64,000 nucleotides of DNA from assembly GCA_963277665.1 (NCBI GenBank), contig OY728157.1:366310067-366374066 (forward strand), read 5' to 3'. Origin of the DNA: Viscum album (lineage: Eukaryota > Streptophyta > Magnoliopsida > Santalales > Viscaceae). Of the stretch, positions 36,553 to 47,119 are shown in pieces. The translations under genes were made by a program, and so were the position numbers. A model generated the notes under the pieces. It saw only the letters and a list, made by a program, of their open reading frames with translations. It was not told the origin of the DNA and did no database searches. Numbering within the stretch: position 1 is the first letter of the stretch; every line of letters begins with the position of its first letter.

Positions 36553-36800
36553 CCCAAGAATTTTTGGGCAGGGTAGTTGTGTTGGTTGGCCTAGGTGTTT
36601 GCGAGCAGGTTGTTTCCCAATTGTCTTTGGGATGAGGCCCAGGTGTCTTCAGGCGTGGCATTAGTTGTTTTGACCCAGGTGTTTACGGGTGTGGTTACGC
36701 GTGGTGGTTGTCGCCCAGGTCTCTGCGAGCGGGGATTGGCAGTGGGACTGCAGTGAGGTTGTGTCCCAGGTGTGTGCGGCGAGGTTTAGTAGTGGGACTT
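36553..36800 (+). repeat. Diverged CCCAGGTGT tandem repeats in D 5' LTR
   Basis: At least five units of the form CCCAGGTGTTTGCGAGCAGG at 36589, 36638, 36674, 36714 and 36765, 36-51 bases apart, with a weaker unit near 36553. The same array is in the 3' LTR. These units create a proline-rich open frame on the minus strand that I do not regard as a gene. Confidence 0.8.
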
Positions 36801-37497
36801 CGGTGATAATGGCGGTATTGGTTCAATGCGTAGTATGTCTTCAATAACTAGTGAAAAAGTGGCGTGGGGTGCCCAAACATTTATGATCTATTACTATACT
36901 TTACATGACTTGCGTTATTTGGGGAGTGTGTCTTGGTGAGGCATGGGTGGGTAGTTTTCCCTGCCAGGTGTTTTGGTTTTTCTCTTTTCCTATAGGGCAT
37001 TAGAATGCCTCCCCACTTATGCAGGAGAGTCTTTGGTTTACCCTACTGAGTATACTTGTATGCTCTCCCTACGTTTATAAAACAACATTCAGGTTTCCAG
37101 GAGGACTTCAATGATTGTGTGGGACCGTACTAGCTCGGACCTCAAGGTAGTTGCTGTTTTCATTTTCCTTTTCTTGGTAATTTACATTTGGGGTTTTTGA
37201 GGCTTGTATTATTTACTGTTGAACATGCATATGGGAATGCGTTACTATTGGATTTGCCTTTACTTTCATCTTTGTTATTTTTGGGGTTTCTATCTTATAT
37301 TTTGTTCCATAAAAATAAATAAAAGGGTATTTCCTTCCACTTTGTGTCAGATTCTATACCCTTGGTGCTAGTCGCCACTCCAGGACCTATTGAAGGTGGG
37401 TATCGGGGGTCATTATCTCTCCTTCAAAATAAAGAAGGTAGGGTATGGAAATATACTGTCCCTTCCCTCCTTTTGGTGAAGGAGGACCGGGACAGAA

Positions 37498-37511
37498 TGG
37501 TATCAGAGGAG
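37498..37511 (+). other. Element D primer-binding site (tRNA-iMet type)
   Basis: TGGTATCAGAGGAG three bases after the LTR end. It matches the initiator-Met primer site over its first eleven bases. Confidence 0.9.
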
Positions 37512-37899
37512 TAGGTTGAATGATATGATGGATTCTAGATTGAGGCATATTGATGATTGCATGGGATGGTAGGGAAACAATGTTGGGTGACCTTGGTACA
37601 TGAAATATTCCAGGGAAGACCGGTTAGGGCATGAGATTTTAGGGCCCTGTGATCCTATGAAAGGACTCTGGACCTACTGAACGACCAAGTTACGCTACAA
37701 TGATTGCATAGTAGAGACTATAAGAAAGGTACATGCATTATAATGACTTGTGTTGTCGTGTTTCTGGGGTGTTTATGGGAAATTAAAATGAATAATATGT
37801 TTAAGGAAAATTTAAGAACAACGTTCTGAACTACTTGGGCTTAGGAAATCATTTTTTACCTTGTAGCTTTGGAACCTGGGAGATGACCATGAGTTGTGT
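37512..37899 (+). other. Element D leader
   Basis: Untranslated region between primer site and the first gag-like reading. No gene visible. Confidence 0.5.
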
Positions 37900-38710
37900 G
37901 GGCGATCGAGGCCCAAGAATTTTACTTGGCCTATCGGCAGAGGATCGATCGAGAGGAGGAGGATGATCAGTGGCAGAAGACACTTCGATCCTTTCAGTGA
38001 CAGAACCTTGGGAAATATGAGGGAAGCACCTCGATTATGGAGATGGAGAGCAGGCTCGAGGATCTAGTGATAGCTTTCGGCTTGATTCGAGCTCTGACAG
38101 AGTACTCGGTTCATCTGGCCGTCAGCCAGATGCGGGGAGTAGCGCGTCAGTGGTGGATTTTTTATCTTGGGGAAATGAATGAGGCTGATATTGTGTGGGA
38201 TTATTTCGAGAAGGTGTTCCGGGCGGAATTCCTATCTTCCACGATGAAGGTCGAGAAGAGGAAAGAGCTAATATCCCTCCAGCAGGGGAGTATGTCTGTG
38301 AGAGAATTGGGAATCAAGTTCAATGATCACCTTAGCTTTGCTCCAGACCTCTTTCCAGATGAGGAGTCTCGGGTGAGACGTTTAGAGGAGGCACTCTGCC
38401 TTCTTTTCAGTACGCTGTTCCCCCCTTCACCCTACCATCATACTTGGAGATGTATAAGAAGGATGAAGTGGTTGAGAGGATGAACATGATGAGAGTTGTG
38501 TCACGTGAGGGGATCCAGTTGGGGTCGTCAAAGGGAAAGGCCATCAGCAGCAGGCCTCCAGCATCAGGGCCCTCTATGTTCGGACTAGTAGGAAGTATGC
38601 CGCAACAGTTCCAATTCCAGTCTCCCAGTCCTCGCCCATTCCCTTCGGGCCCGGGACTGAGGTGCTTCGTCTCTGGCTACCTTGGGTAACTTCAGAACTA
38701 GTGCCCAGAT
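37900..38710 (+). pseudogene. Element D gag
   Basis: The open stretch 38037-38483 reads ESRLEDLVIAFGLIRALTEY, VARQWW and a FEKVFRAEFL, ISLQQGSMSVRELGIKFNDH series, the retrotransposon_gag pattern. A frameshift near 38400 moves the reading to 38444-38689 (LEMYKKDEVVERMNMM then a Ser/Pro/Gly-rich spacer). At about 38660-38706 RCFVSGYLG and a Cys-Pro mark a decayed zinc knuckle, with Cys to Ser and the His codon turned into a stop. Stops also occur upstream of 38037, so the true start is unclear. Gag forms the particle. Confidence 0.88.
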
Positions 38711-38984
38711 AGATTGTAATATGACGGAAGTGGGTAGGCCCAACACCCACCTCAGTAGTTGCTTCTAGCTAGGCCCTTTCAGCAGCAGCAGTAGGGGAAG
38801 CGAGCTCCCTCTTCTCTGAGGGCAGATGATGTAGGTGGACGCCGCCCCAAGGGTGCTCCTCAGAGACCTCGACCGTGGCATGGTAGGGGAGGCGGCCGAC
38901 ATCCGAGGGGAAGAGGATCTGGGCGTGGGCAGTTTCACGCCTTGGAGGCAACTATTCCAGCCGAGCCAGAGGTCGTTCGGGGTA

Positions 38985-39290
38985 CGATCATCTTGTTTAG
39001 TACTCTTGTGTATGCCTTGTTCGATATATGAGCTTCACACTCCTTTGTTACACCCATTCTAGACCACGCTTTGGGTTTAGACACTGAGATACATCCAGTG
39101 CCCTTGGTGCTGAGCACACCAGTCGGAGGTCAGACCGACTTGTCATATGTTTATTGAGGATGCAGACTGATGATAGGGCCACATCAATCAGTCAGGGATC
39201 TTCTTCTGTTACAGATACATCCATACGATGGAATCCTAGGCATTGACTGGCTATTCTTTGTATGTGACGTCATTTACTGTTTGTGAGGAA
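38985..39290 (+). pseudogene. Element D aspartic protease
   Basis: Reading includes LVYALFDI then a stop and ASHSFVTPILDHALG; the active site DTGASHSF has lost its Thr-Gly. ILGIDWLFF near 39235-39260 is the second conserved block (usual 'ILGMDWL'). It would process the Gag-Pol polyprotein. Confidence 0.82.
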
Positions 39291-39499
39291 GGGTTGTGTT
39301 TTCTGACATGGGAGGCCGACATGTAACTTTCATCGGCGAACGTGGTATCCAGAAAAGCAGCATGAAGGAGGAATCCTTCCTCTCCTTGTTAGCTGAGCTA
39401 TCAGTGGAATCAGTGGATGCAGAGAGGGTGGAAGTTCCAGGGATCATTAGTGAGTTTATATATGCCTTCCCTAAGGAGGTGATGACTCTACCCCCTTGA

Positions 39500-40330
39500 C
39501 GAGATTTTGAGTTTGGGATAGACTTGCAGCCCAGTGCTCGTCCGATTTCGATGGTTCCCTACAGGATGGTACCTTCAGTGCTACGAGAGTTGTGGATTTA
39601 GATTGATGATCTGATGAAGAGGGGTTATGTATGACCATGTGAGTCACCGTGGGGTTCTCTATTCTTGTTCGTGAAGAAGGAATACAGTGGGCTCAGGTTG
39701 TGCAGAGACTACAGGAGGTTCAATCAGGTGACAATCAAGAATTGCTACCCTCTTCCGAGGATAGACGATCTCTTTGACCAACTCAAGGGGGCAGGATGGT
39801 TCTTGAAGATTGACCTGCGGTTTGGATATCACCAGTTAAGGGTAAATGAGAGAGACATCTCGAAGATGACCTTCATATGTAGATATGGGAACTTCAAGAT
39901 TGTGGTCATTCGGTTTGGAGTTACGAACGCTCCAGCCATGTTCATTGGACTCATAAACTCCGTTTTCCGGGAATACCTGGATTGGTTCATAGTCATGTTC
40001 ATTGACGACATCCTGATCTACTCAACATCAGAGGAGAACCACACTGAGCACCGGAGGATAGTTTTGGAGTTTCACCGATACCACCAAATCTATGGGAATT
40101 TGTCGAAGTGCAGGTTCTGGACGCGAGAAGTGCACTTCCTTGGGCACGTGGTGTCCAAGCAGGGAGTAGCAGTGGACCCATCGATGGTCGAGGTTGTTGT
40201 TTCTTCGGCCGCACCCAAGGAAATGGAAATGGTATGTAGTTTCCTCGGGCTGGAAGGTTACTACTAGAGGATTGTACCCAACTTCTCTCGAGTTGCAGCA
40301 CCTTTGATGGCCTTGGCCAAGAAGGACCAG
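39500..40330 (+). pseudogene. Element D reverse transcriptase
   Basis: FGIDLQPSARPIS and a YRM segment open the domain near 39510, with stops up to 39650. The open stretch 39665-40267 then reads LRLCRDYRRFNQVTIKN, YPLPRIDDLFDQLKGAGWF, KIDLRFGYHQLRV, FGVTNAPAMF and VMFIDDILIYS, so the catalytic FIDD motif is intact. It continues with LSKCRFW, EVHFLGHVVS and FLGLEGYY, then a stop and NFSRVAAPLMAL. CGA-to-TGA and similar changes explain some of the stops. Of all RT domains in the window this is the best preserved. Confidence 0.92.
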
Positions 40331-40369
40331 TCTTTCGTATGGAGTGAGAAGTGCGAGGAAACCATCAGC

Positions 40370-40800
40370 TATCTGAAGGAGACATTGGTTAGTGCCCTAT
40401 TGCTGAGATTTCTAGAAGAAGGTATGGCATATGAGGTGAATTGTGATGCTTCAAAAAAATGCCTTATGTGTGTGCTGATGCAACGATAAGGAGTGATCTC
40501 TTATGGGTCTAGACAGCTACTCCCTCATGAACGTAATTATGTCATCCATGATCTGGATCTTGCAGCGGTCATTTTCGCACTAAAGTTGTGGTGGAATTAC
40601 CTCATCAGATAATGATTTTTGGTCTTCATGTATCACAAAATCTTGAGGTATATCTTCTCCCAGTAGGACCTAAACTTACGGCAATGAAGGTTGATGGAGT
40701 TCCTCCTGGATTACGACTTCGAGCTTTCCAACACTTAAGGAAAACGGAATGTAGTGGCTAATGATTTGGGAAGGAGGTCACAGAAGGATGTGGTCTGAGA
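40370..40800 (+). pseudogene. Element D RNase H
   Basis: YEVNCDASKKCLMCVLMQR near 40430-40486, then after a stop [20 protein letters not shown] and [15 protein letters not shown]. The usual YTDHKSL region reads YHKILRYIFS after two stops, and the end NVVANDLGRRS matches 'NVVADALSRR'. At least four stops interrupt it. Confidence 0.85.
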
Positions 40801-41039
40801 GTCAGCAGATGCTTTGAAGTCGATGGAGGAGTTGGCTACCTTTCACATGGATATGAGGATGGATAGTGGTAGATGATGCATGTATCAGATGACAGTGAAA
40901 TCTTCTCTGTTGTGGAAAGTGGAGGAGTCTCTGTGGGGAGACCTAGAGTGCGAAGTGATCTGTGACCGAGTTGACCAGGGCGATGCTTCAGAAAGGTGGA
41001 TAAAGGATGGTCAAAATCAGATTCTCTTCTGGGGGAAGA

Positions 41040-42298
41040 TGTTTTTTCCAGAGGTGATGCATGGAAAGGTTCTTATTGAGTTCCAAAAATCACCCCTAGC
41101 GGCACACCCATGAGTTTCCATGATGTACCAGAGTCTGAGGAGACACTTTTGGTGGCTGGGATTAAAGCGATCAGTGGCAGAGTTTGTGGCCATGTGCCTA
41201 GTGTGTCAGCAAGTAAATGTTGAACACTGTGTTCCAGGTGGGCTGTTTCAACCTTTAAATGTACCAGAGTGGAAGTGGGATGACATCTCGATGGATTTCA
41301 TCATGAGACTACCCATGGTGCAAGGGGGATGTGATGCCATATGGGTAGTTGTGGACCGGTTGACGAAATCGGCTCATTTTTGGGCGATTAATGAGTCGAG
41401 TGCAGTGGACGCTCTAGTGTGGATGTATGTGGACGAGGTAGTGCAGTTGCATGGAGTTCGGAGTTCCATAGTCTCAGATAGGGATTCACGATTTACCTTA
41501 TGATTCTGGAGGGTTTTGCAGTATAATTTCAGAACCCAGCTGCGCCTTTGCCCTGCCTACCACCGCCAGACAGATGGGAAGACAAAGCGCACCATCCATA
41601 CCCCGGAAGATATGCCCTGGGCATGCGTTCTAGACTTTGGGGGATCATCGGTGCGACACTTGCCTTTATTAGAGTTCACCTACAATAATAGCCATCACTC
41701 TGCCATTGGCATGGGTCCATTCGAAGCCCTATATTGAAGGTCGTTTCGCTCACCTGTGTGCTGGACTGAGGTTGTGTAAGGAGGTGTTCTTGGCCCAGAG
41801 GTGGTGCAGAGCACAACAGAGAAGGTTCAGCTTATACGAGAGAGGATGAAGGTGGCTCAGGACTGGCAGAATTCATATGCCAATAAAAGGAGGAGACCCT
41901 TGGAATGCGAGGTCGGGGACCACATGTTCTTGAAGGTCTCCCCTCAGTGTGGACAGCGGAGGTTTGGAAAGGGAAGTAATATTTCTCCCAGGTTCATCGG
42001 ACCCTTAAAAGTGTTGTGGCGGGTCGGTGAAGTCGCTTATCAACTAGAAATACCACCGCTGCTACTGAGGATACACAATATATTCCTTGTGTCCCAGCTC
42101 CGACGATATCTCCATGAAGTTTCACACGTCCTCGACTGGGGAGATCTAGATATAAAAGATGATGCAACCTCCACGGAGAAATTATTGATGATCAAGGGTC
42201 ATGGGGAGAAGGTGCTTCATGGGCGAACCATTCCCTTGGTTCGTGTGTTATGGAGACATGGTGGGCTTGAGGAGAGTACTTGGGAGAGGGAAGCATAG
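41040..42298 (+). pseudogene. Element D integrase
   Basis: The zinc-binding N terminus shows MMYQSLRRHFWWLGLKR and CLVCQQV. The core has VPEWKWDDISMDF (Asp), AIWVVVDRLTKSAHF and SSIVSDRDSRFTL (Asp), then a stop. CPAYHRQTDGKTKRTIHT has Lys where the third catalytic residue Glu (QSERT) is expected. LPLLEFTYNNSHHSAIGMGP follows. After a frame change 41801-42298 carries GDHMFLKVSP, FIGPLKVL, VGEVAYQLEIPP and a C-terminal RTIPLVRVLWRHGGLEESTW segment like the end of Del/Tekay pol. It inserts cDNA; this copy lacks an intact active site. Confidence 0.9.
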
Positions 42299-42767
42299 AT
42301 TCATGCCCAATACCCCGAGATTTTTTGAGTTTTATCCTGTTTGGTCAGTACCTGTTCACTGTGTAATGATTTACCTTGTTGATTATGGGATGTTCTGTAT
42401 CCCTTTCTATGAATGTGTGTGAAGTATCATAAAGGATGGGGAGAGGAGGACCTGATCCCTAGGTAAGATACATTAATGTGGATGTTCCTAAACCCTTGCG
42501 GGTGAGTCAGTGTCGCCCATAGTGGATAGTATCTTAACATGGAGGAAGGGAAACCTCTCTCCCATATGACCAGATGGTTTAGCCTATTTCTATTGTGTGG
42601 TTGCACGGGAAAAGAGTTGTAGGACATTCGTGATTGTTCAAGGTGTTCCTGTGTCGGAGAGGTTCACTCATGAGAGGTATCTTCCAGGGTGATTGTTCGA
42701 CCCCCCCTCTTTCCACCAAGTCTGGTTTTTGATTCTCAAGGGAGAGAATGGTTTGAGAGGTATCTGA
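42299..42767 (+). other. Element D region between pol and 3' LTR
   Basis: No gene. A purine-rich stretch 'aagggagagaatgg' at about 42738-42751 may be the decayed polypurine tract, though it is not adjacent to the LTR. Confidence 0.5.
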
Positions 42768-42811
42768 TGTAATGGAACAGACGCTCAGGACCCCTTCTTT
42801 TTCTAAATTTC

Positions 42812-42925
42812 GGTGTGCAACTGATCGGCGCGGCCGATTGGTGCGACCCATCGGTGAGACCAATCGGCGCAACTGATCAGCGAGACCGATCGGTGCGACC
42901 GATCGACAAGACTGATCGGTGCCAC
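42812..42925 (+). repeat. Expanded CG-rich tandem repeat in D 3' LTR (about 8 units)
   Basis: Repeated units of about 14 bases close to 'gcgaccgatcggt', about eight copies in this LTR against about three in the 5' LTR. Many units contain the palindrome CGATCG or CGATCGG-like sequence. Confidence 0.8.
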
Positions 42926-43264
42926 CCTACCTTGGTGGGATTTTCATCAACAACCTCCCCTGTAACCCCACTTTTTGGCCTTTTGAACCATTTGAAGTGG
43001 TTCAATGCTGTTTTTAATCCCTCAATCAATGTTTTAAAAATCCTGAGGGGGGAGCGACCCTCCCCAACCGACCTAGATATGTTTTCTCGTATAATTCCCC
43101 TCAATTTTATTAAATTCTTTAAAATCACAGCTGTTACCACCATTCCGATGGGGATCATTAAATAACAATTAATTCTGTCGTGTGTAACCACCCAACCACG
43201 TGGGGAAAACACGATCAGAATTTAAAGCCATTCGAACCCCATATCCCATAACAATGAGATCATA

Positions 43265-43274
43265 TCTATATATC
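43265..43274 (+). promoter_or_regulatory. D 3' LTR TATA-like box
   Basis: TCTATATATC, identical to the box in the 5' LTR and in the same surroundings. Confidence 0.5.
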
Positions 43275-44649
43275 GCATGAGAATTTCTTATTCCTTCTTC
43301 TTCCTTTTAGCTGACTTATCTCTTCTCCCCAGTGCACTTGAAGCCCCTCCTTTCTGAGACTTACGGTGCACCTAGGCTGAAGTTATATGCTCATCCTTGG
43401 AGTCCCTGAAGCCCCTCCACTGCAAGTCGCACATCCCCTGTTCCTGGCATGTGGAGAAAAACATCGATCGTTGATCAATCAAGAAGAGATTTTCTGCTTC
43501 ATCTCTCCTTTATATGTATCATGTGGGTTGGGTATGCTTTTTCCACTGTAGAAATTGGTGAAACTGAACTTAATGAAGATAATGAATGGACCTTTAAAGA
43601 ATGAAATGGGGCTGTGATCGATGTTTTTCTGTACTCTTTATGTTGTTATGTGTTGTGAATTGTATGGGCCTATGCTCACTGAAAATCATGGCCATTTATT
43701 GGTCTTTCTCTGGGCACTAATGGACATCAGTGCTCTTGGATGTTTAAATAATAGTAACATGGAATTGGTTAATTACGCATACTCGGTTCAATAAATTGAA
43801 AGCACCAGGATCAACCCTATTCTATGATAACCCCGGTTAAAGCACAATGGAATTCAAACCATGGAGTGTGTTAAATCTTTTAAATCCGAATATAACTGCT
43901 TGGGCCTGCCTTGTGTTGGTTGTAGCGGTTGGTTGTTTCTTTCACGAACCTATTGCTTGGGAGATATTGGTGGGGTTGGGATCCCCTATTGTTATACTTT
44001 CGCTGGTTGTGAACTTGAGGTTATGTGGTTACTCTGCTTATATCACGAATTAGGGTGGAATCCTCTGTTGTTGAGAAACCATTGGCTGTTAGATTTTGGG
44101 GTCATGGGGTTGTATCTCAGGGAATTCTTTGGTTCCAGTACATTGATGTATCTCAGTTATCCCTTTGTTGTTGTGACTTCACAAGGGAGCAGGGTGTGAA
44201 TGATTATGTTGTTGTATGACTGTCTTCTTCTTTGGATTGCAGTTTTTCCTGCTAATTTCCCAGTAGTGTAGAATTCACCTAAATGGGGTTACTTGAACAT
44301 GAAAATAGGAAATGATTATGTGGGAATTGGTTTTGGTAATGAGTTGTGGCTTGTCCGTGAGTGACGTGTTGTTCTTTCATGAATGTATGGTAATGAGGGT
44401 GTTTGTGCTTAGGTTTGGGAACCCCTAGGATGGGATGAGTGCTTGTTACTAATACCTATATCTGTAGCTTTTATTTTTCTTATTCGTGCTCCACCCAATT
44501 TGAGAACTTAAGTGCCGAATACTCCCATTTCATGGGGGAGGGTGTTTCTTCCCAACACTCCTATGAGTGGATGGTTATTAGCCCTTTTCATCTCCCATTC
44601 CTGAATAGCCAAAGACTCTTCGGGCAGGCTTTGATGGCCTGAGGTCCAT

Positions 44650-44900
44650 TATTAGCGCAATAATCTTCAGGCAGGGTATTTGTGGTGGTTGGCCCAGGTA
44701 TTTGCGGGCAGGTTGTTTCCCATGTGTCTTCGGGATGAGGCCCAGGTGTCTTCGGGCATGGAAGTAATTGTTCTGTCCCAGGTGTTTGTGGGTGTGGATA
44801 CACGTGATGGTTGTGGCCCAGGTATCTGCGAGCAGGGTTTAGAAGTGGGACTGCGGTGAGGTTGTGGCCCAGGTGTGTGCGAGCGGGGTTTAGCAGTGGG
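44650..44900 (+). repeat. Diverged CCCAGGTGT tandem repeats in D 3' LTR
   Basis: Units at 44694, 44741, 44777, 44817 and 44868 of the form CCCAGGTATTTGCGGGCAGG, in the same order as in the 5' LTR. The array predates the insertion. Confidence 0.8.
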
Positions 44901-45597
44901 ACTACAGTGAGAATGGAGGGATTGGTTCGATGCGTAGGATGTATTCAATATCCAGTGGGAAAGTGGCGCGGGGTGCCCAAACATCAATGTTCTATTACTA
45001 TACATTACTTGACATGCTTTATTTGGGGAGTGTTCCTTGGTGAGGCTTGGGTGGATAGTTTTACTTTCTAGGTGTTTTGGTTTTTCTCTTTTCCCACAGG
45101 GCATTATAATGCCTCCCCACATGTGCACGAGAGTATTTGGTTTACCCTACTGAGTATACTTGTATGCTCACCCTATGTATATAATACTACGTTCCAGTTT
45201 CTAGGAGGACATCAGGGATCATGCGGGACCATACTATCTCGGACCTCGGGGCAGTTGCTATTGCCGTTTTCCTTTTCTTGGTACTTTACCTTTGGGGTTT
45301 TTGAGGATTGTATTATTTACTGTTGAACATGCATACGGGAATGGGTTACTTTTGGCTTTGCCTTTACTTTCATCTTTGATATTTTTGGGGGTTTTATCTT
45401 ATCTCTCATTCCATAAAAATAAAAAAAGGGTAATGCATTCCACTCTGTGTGAGATTCTATACCCTTGGTGCTAGTCGCCACTACAGGACCTATTGAAGGC
45501 GGGTCTCGTGGATCATTATCTCTCCTTCAACTTAAAGAAGGAAGGGTATGTCAATCATATATCCCTTCCATCCTTTTAGTGAAGGCGGGTCATAATA

Positions 45598-45602
45598 ATA
45601 CC
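45598..45602 (+). repeat. Target-site duplication of element D, right copy
   Basis: atacc, identical to 34730-34734. Confidence 0.8.
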
Positions 45603-45721
45603 CACCTAAAAATTTACTTCACCCCAATAATCTTATCACTTAGGCATGAAAAACAAAGGATACGTCTATCTCATTATATCCTAAGGTTCCCACAAAGCAT
45701 CCTAAGGCCAGTTGTTTGACA
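45603..45721 (-). repeat. Element C1 3' LTR, first part (beyond D)
   Basis: Matches 61680-61792: the readings 'tatcctaaggttcccacaaagcatcctaa' and 'tattctaactctattctcatagcaccctaa' correspond. Its upper end (TGTCAAAC on the minus strand) matches the 5' LTR start TGATAAAC. This shows that D entered the LTR and not the internal region. Confidence 0.7.
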
Positions 45722-45727
45722 AAAAAA

Positions 45728-46440
45728 CATTGACCGGGTAATTGGTTTTTTTAGAACATTCTATATAAGATCTAGAATCGCCACTAGTTATTCCTCATAA
45801 GAAAAATCATTCTCTAGTGGTATGACCTATGAGTTCAGTGAAAGTAATTGCAATAAGAAAACCCATCTAGAGGAAGGTTTTCATCCCATCTACATTTGAA
45901 ATCTTTAGGAAAAAATATGTACATATACTATAGGGTTTGAAATGTTCCCTTAGACTGAAAATTTGTTTGAGGAAGATCCCAATGCTGAATCTAAACTACA
46001 TATCAAGTGTTTTATAAAGACTTATCCCAAACATTGAGGTAAACCTCATACTCTAATCATACATAATGGAATATGGTACTCCATGAAAACATACTACTTC
46101 CTTAATTTACATCCTAGAAATATGATCTAAATGGAAATGTTCTATGATAGGGACGAATTGTGATGACTTTTTAAGTATATTGGATACAAAACCTATATCA
46201 TTATTCCCTTAAGATGTTTTTTGGAGTACAATGAAAAATAAATTGTGAGGTTTTCCTATTTCCATCCTAGTATGGAGAGTGTTTCAATAATCCCCTAAAA
46301 AATTTGTCTCATAGCATTAAATTTTTCTGATATTCTAAACATTGGGATACCTAATCTATTACATATCAATCCATATTATCCCACCATAAGTACTCTTTCA
46401 CATAGGTTAGTTGTATGAACAATTCCCTTGTTATACAACG
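45728..46440 (-). pseudogene. Element C1 integrase remnant
   Basis: Minus strand: VKEYLWWDNM near 46400 matches the zinc-finger region 'L...YWWPGM', followed by a CLEYQ segment for 'CL.CQ'. TLHTRMEIGKPHNLFFIVL near 46270-46215 matches 'PEWKWEHI.MDF..GLP'. KSSQFVPI near 46165 matches 'KSAHFLPI'. YVFMEYHIPLCMI near 46080 matches 'VRLHGVPVSIVSD', and RFTSMFGISLYKTL near 46040 matches 'RFTSRFW.SLQ.AL'. The frame changes often and stops are numerous. The third catalytic region is unrecognisable. Confidence 0.75.
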
Positions 46441-46619
46441 GTTGTAGGTTCAAGCCAGATAACCTTTTCGAATGCAATAGATTTCCTCCTGACATACAAT
46501 TTTTCCTTTTTACAAAACTATATTAAAATAATTCATAAAACATTCTAGAATTGAAAAATCCCATAATTACCTCAACATTAAATATAATATATTATCTAAA
46601 TGTTTCCAATAACATTAAT

Positions 46620-46960
46620 CAATTTTCCATAAAAGGAATTCCACCAAAAATAAAAATTTCACTAAAACAAATATGAAACGAAACTGTGGTATTTGCATAA
46701 ATTTCACTCAAAATATCTTTAACCTTGATAAAATATCATCACAGTAAACCTTAAAAGGGGTGTCTATGATTTTGAACCAATGATCAACCTCAAACTCATA
46801 AACCCATGATAATATCCCTACCTTTTATATTATCATTACATGGATAAATATATGATTCCAAAGGATAATTCACCCTTTATTCTTTAAATAATATCTTTTA
46901 CTAGATATATAAAATTCAATTTGGAGATGGGTTTCATCCTTGGATCGATAGAATAAAAAA
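46620..46960 (-). pseudogene. Element C1 RT palm scrap
   Basis: Low-quality trace on the minus strand: a DDILSRLK segment at 46752-46728 may correspond to FIDDILVYS, preceded by ELSFGIIYLSM near 46850 for 'VMPFGLTNAPA', and followed by a segment ending FIFGGI for 'FLGHII'. Spacing is roughly as expected. Most of RT and all of RNase H are absent, so a large internal deletion is likely. Confidence 0.45.
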
Positions 46961-47119
46961 TGTGATTTCTATATTCTATAATCCATGTAGGGGGATAAAA
47001 TCAATTACCATAATAATTTCAAATTTCACTGAAGGATGAGCAATAATATTTTCATATGGACCATTCATAAAAAATCAAACATGAAATTACCAAATAAGAA
47101 GTGAAAGATAAGTGTCCCT

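Larger units (their letters stand above)
34735..37494 (+). repeat. Element D 5' LTR
   Basis: Starts TGTAATGG and ends in gaccgggaca three bases before the primer site. Collinear with 42768-45597. Contains a CG-rich short tandem repeat near the start, a TATA-like box, a second repeat array at about 36553-36800 and a T-rich end with AATAAA near 37315. Confidence 0.9.
34735..45597 (+). mobile_element. Element D: GC-richer Ty3/gypsy retrotransposon
   Basis: About 10.9 kb with LTRs of 2.76 and 2.83 kb (TGTAATGG start), a strong primer site, gag, protease, RT, RNase H and integrase on the plus strand, and a perfect 5-bp target duplication (atacc). The two LTRs are clearly more alike than those of A, C1 or C2, and base composition is much less AT-rich than its surroundings. 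It therefore looks like one of the youngest insertions here, although its pol already has many stops and frameshifts. It is not the same family as B/C: the LTR sequences, leader and repeats differ. Confidence 0.92.
42768..45597 (+). repeat. Element D 3' LTR
   Basis: TGTAATGG start, collinear with 34735-37494 throughout. Its end is set by the atacc target duplication that follows. It carries more copies of the CG-rich short repeat than the 5' LTR. Confidence 0.9.

Noticed and set aside
42812..42925. CG-rich short repeat as a CpG island of a host promoter
   Set aside because: It lies inside D's LTR and is a tandem repeat; no host gene follows.
44667..45128. 153-codon minus-strand proline-rich frame
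   Set aside because: It is the reverse reading of the CCCAGGTGT tandem array in D's LTR; a repeat without stops is enough to explain it.
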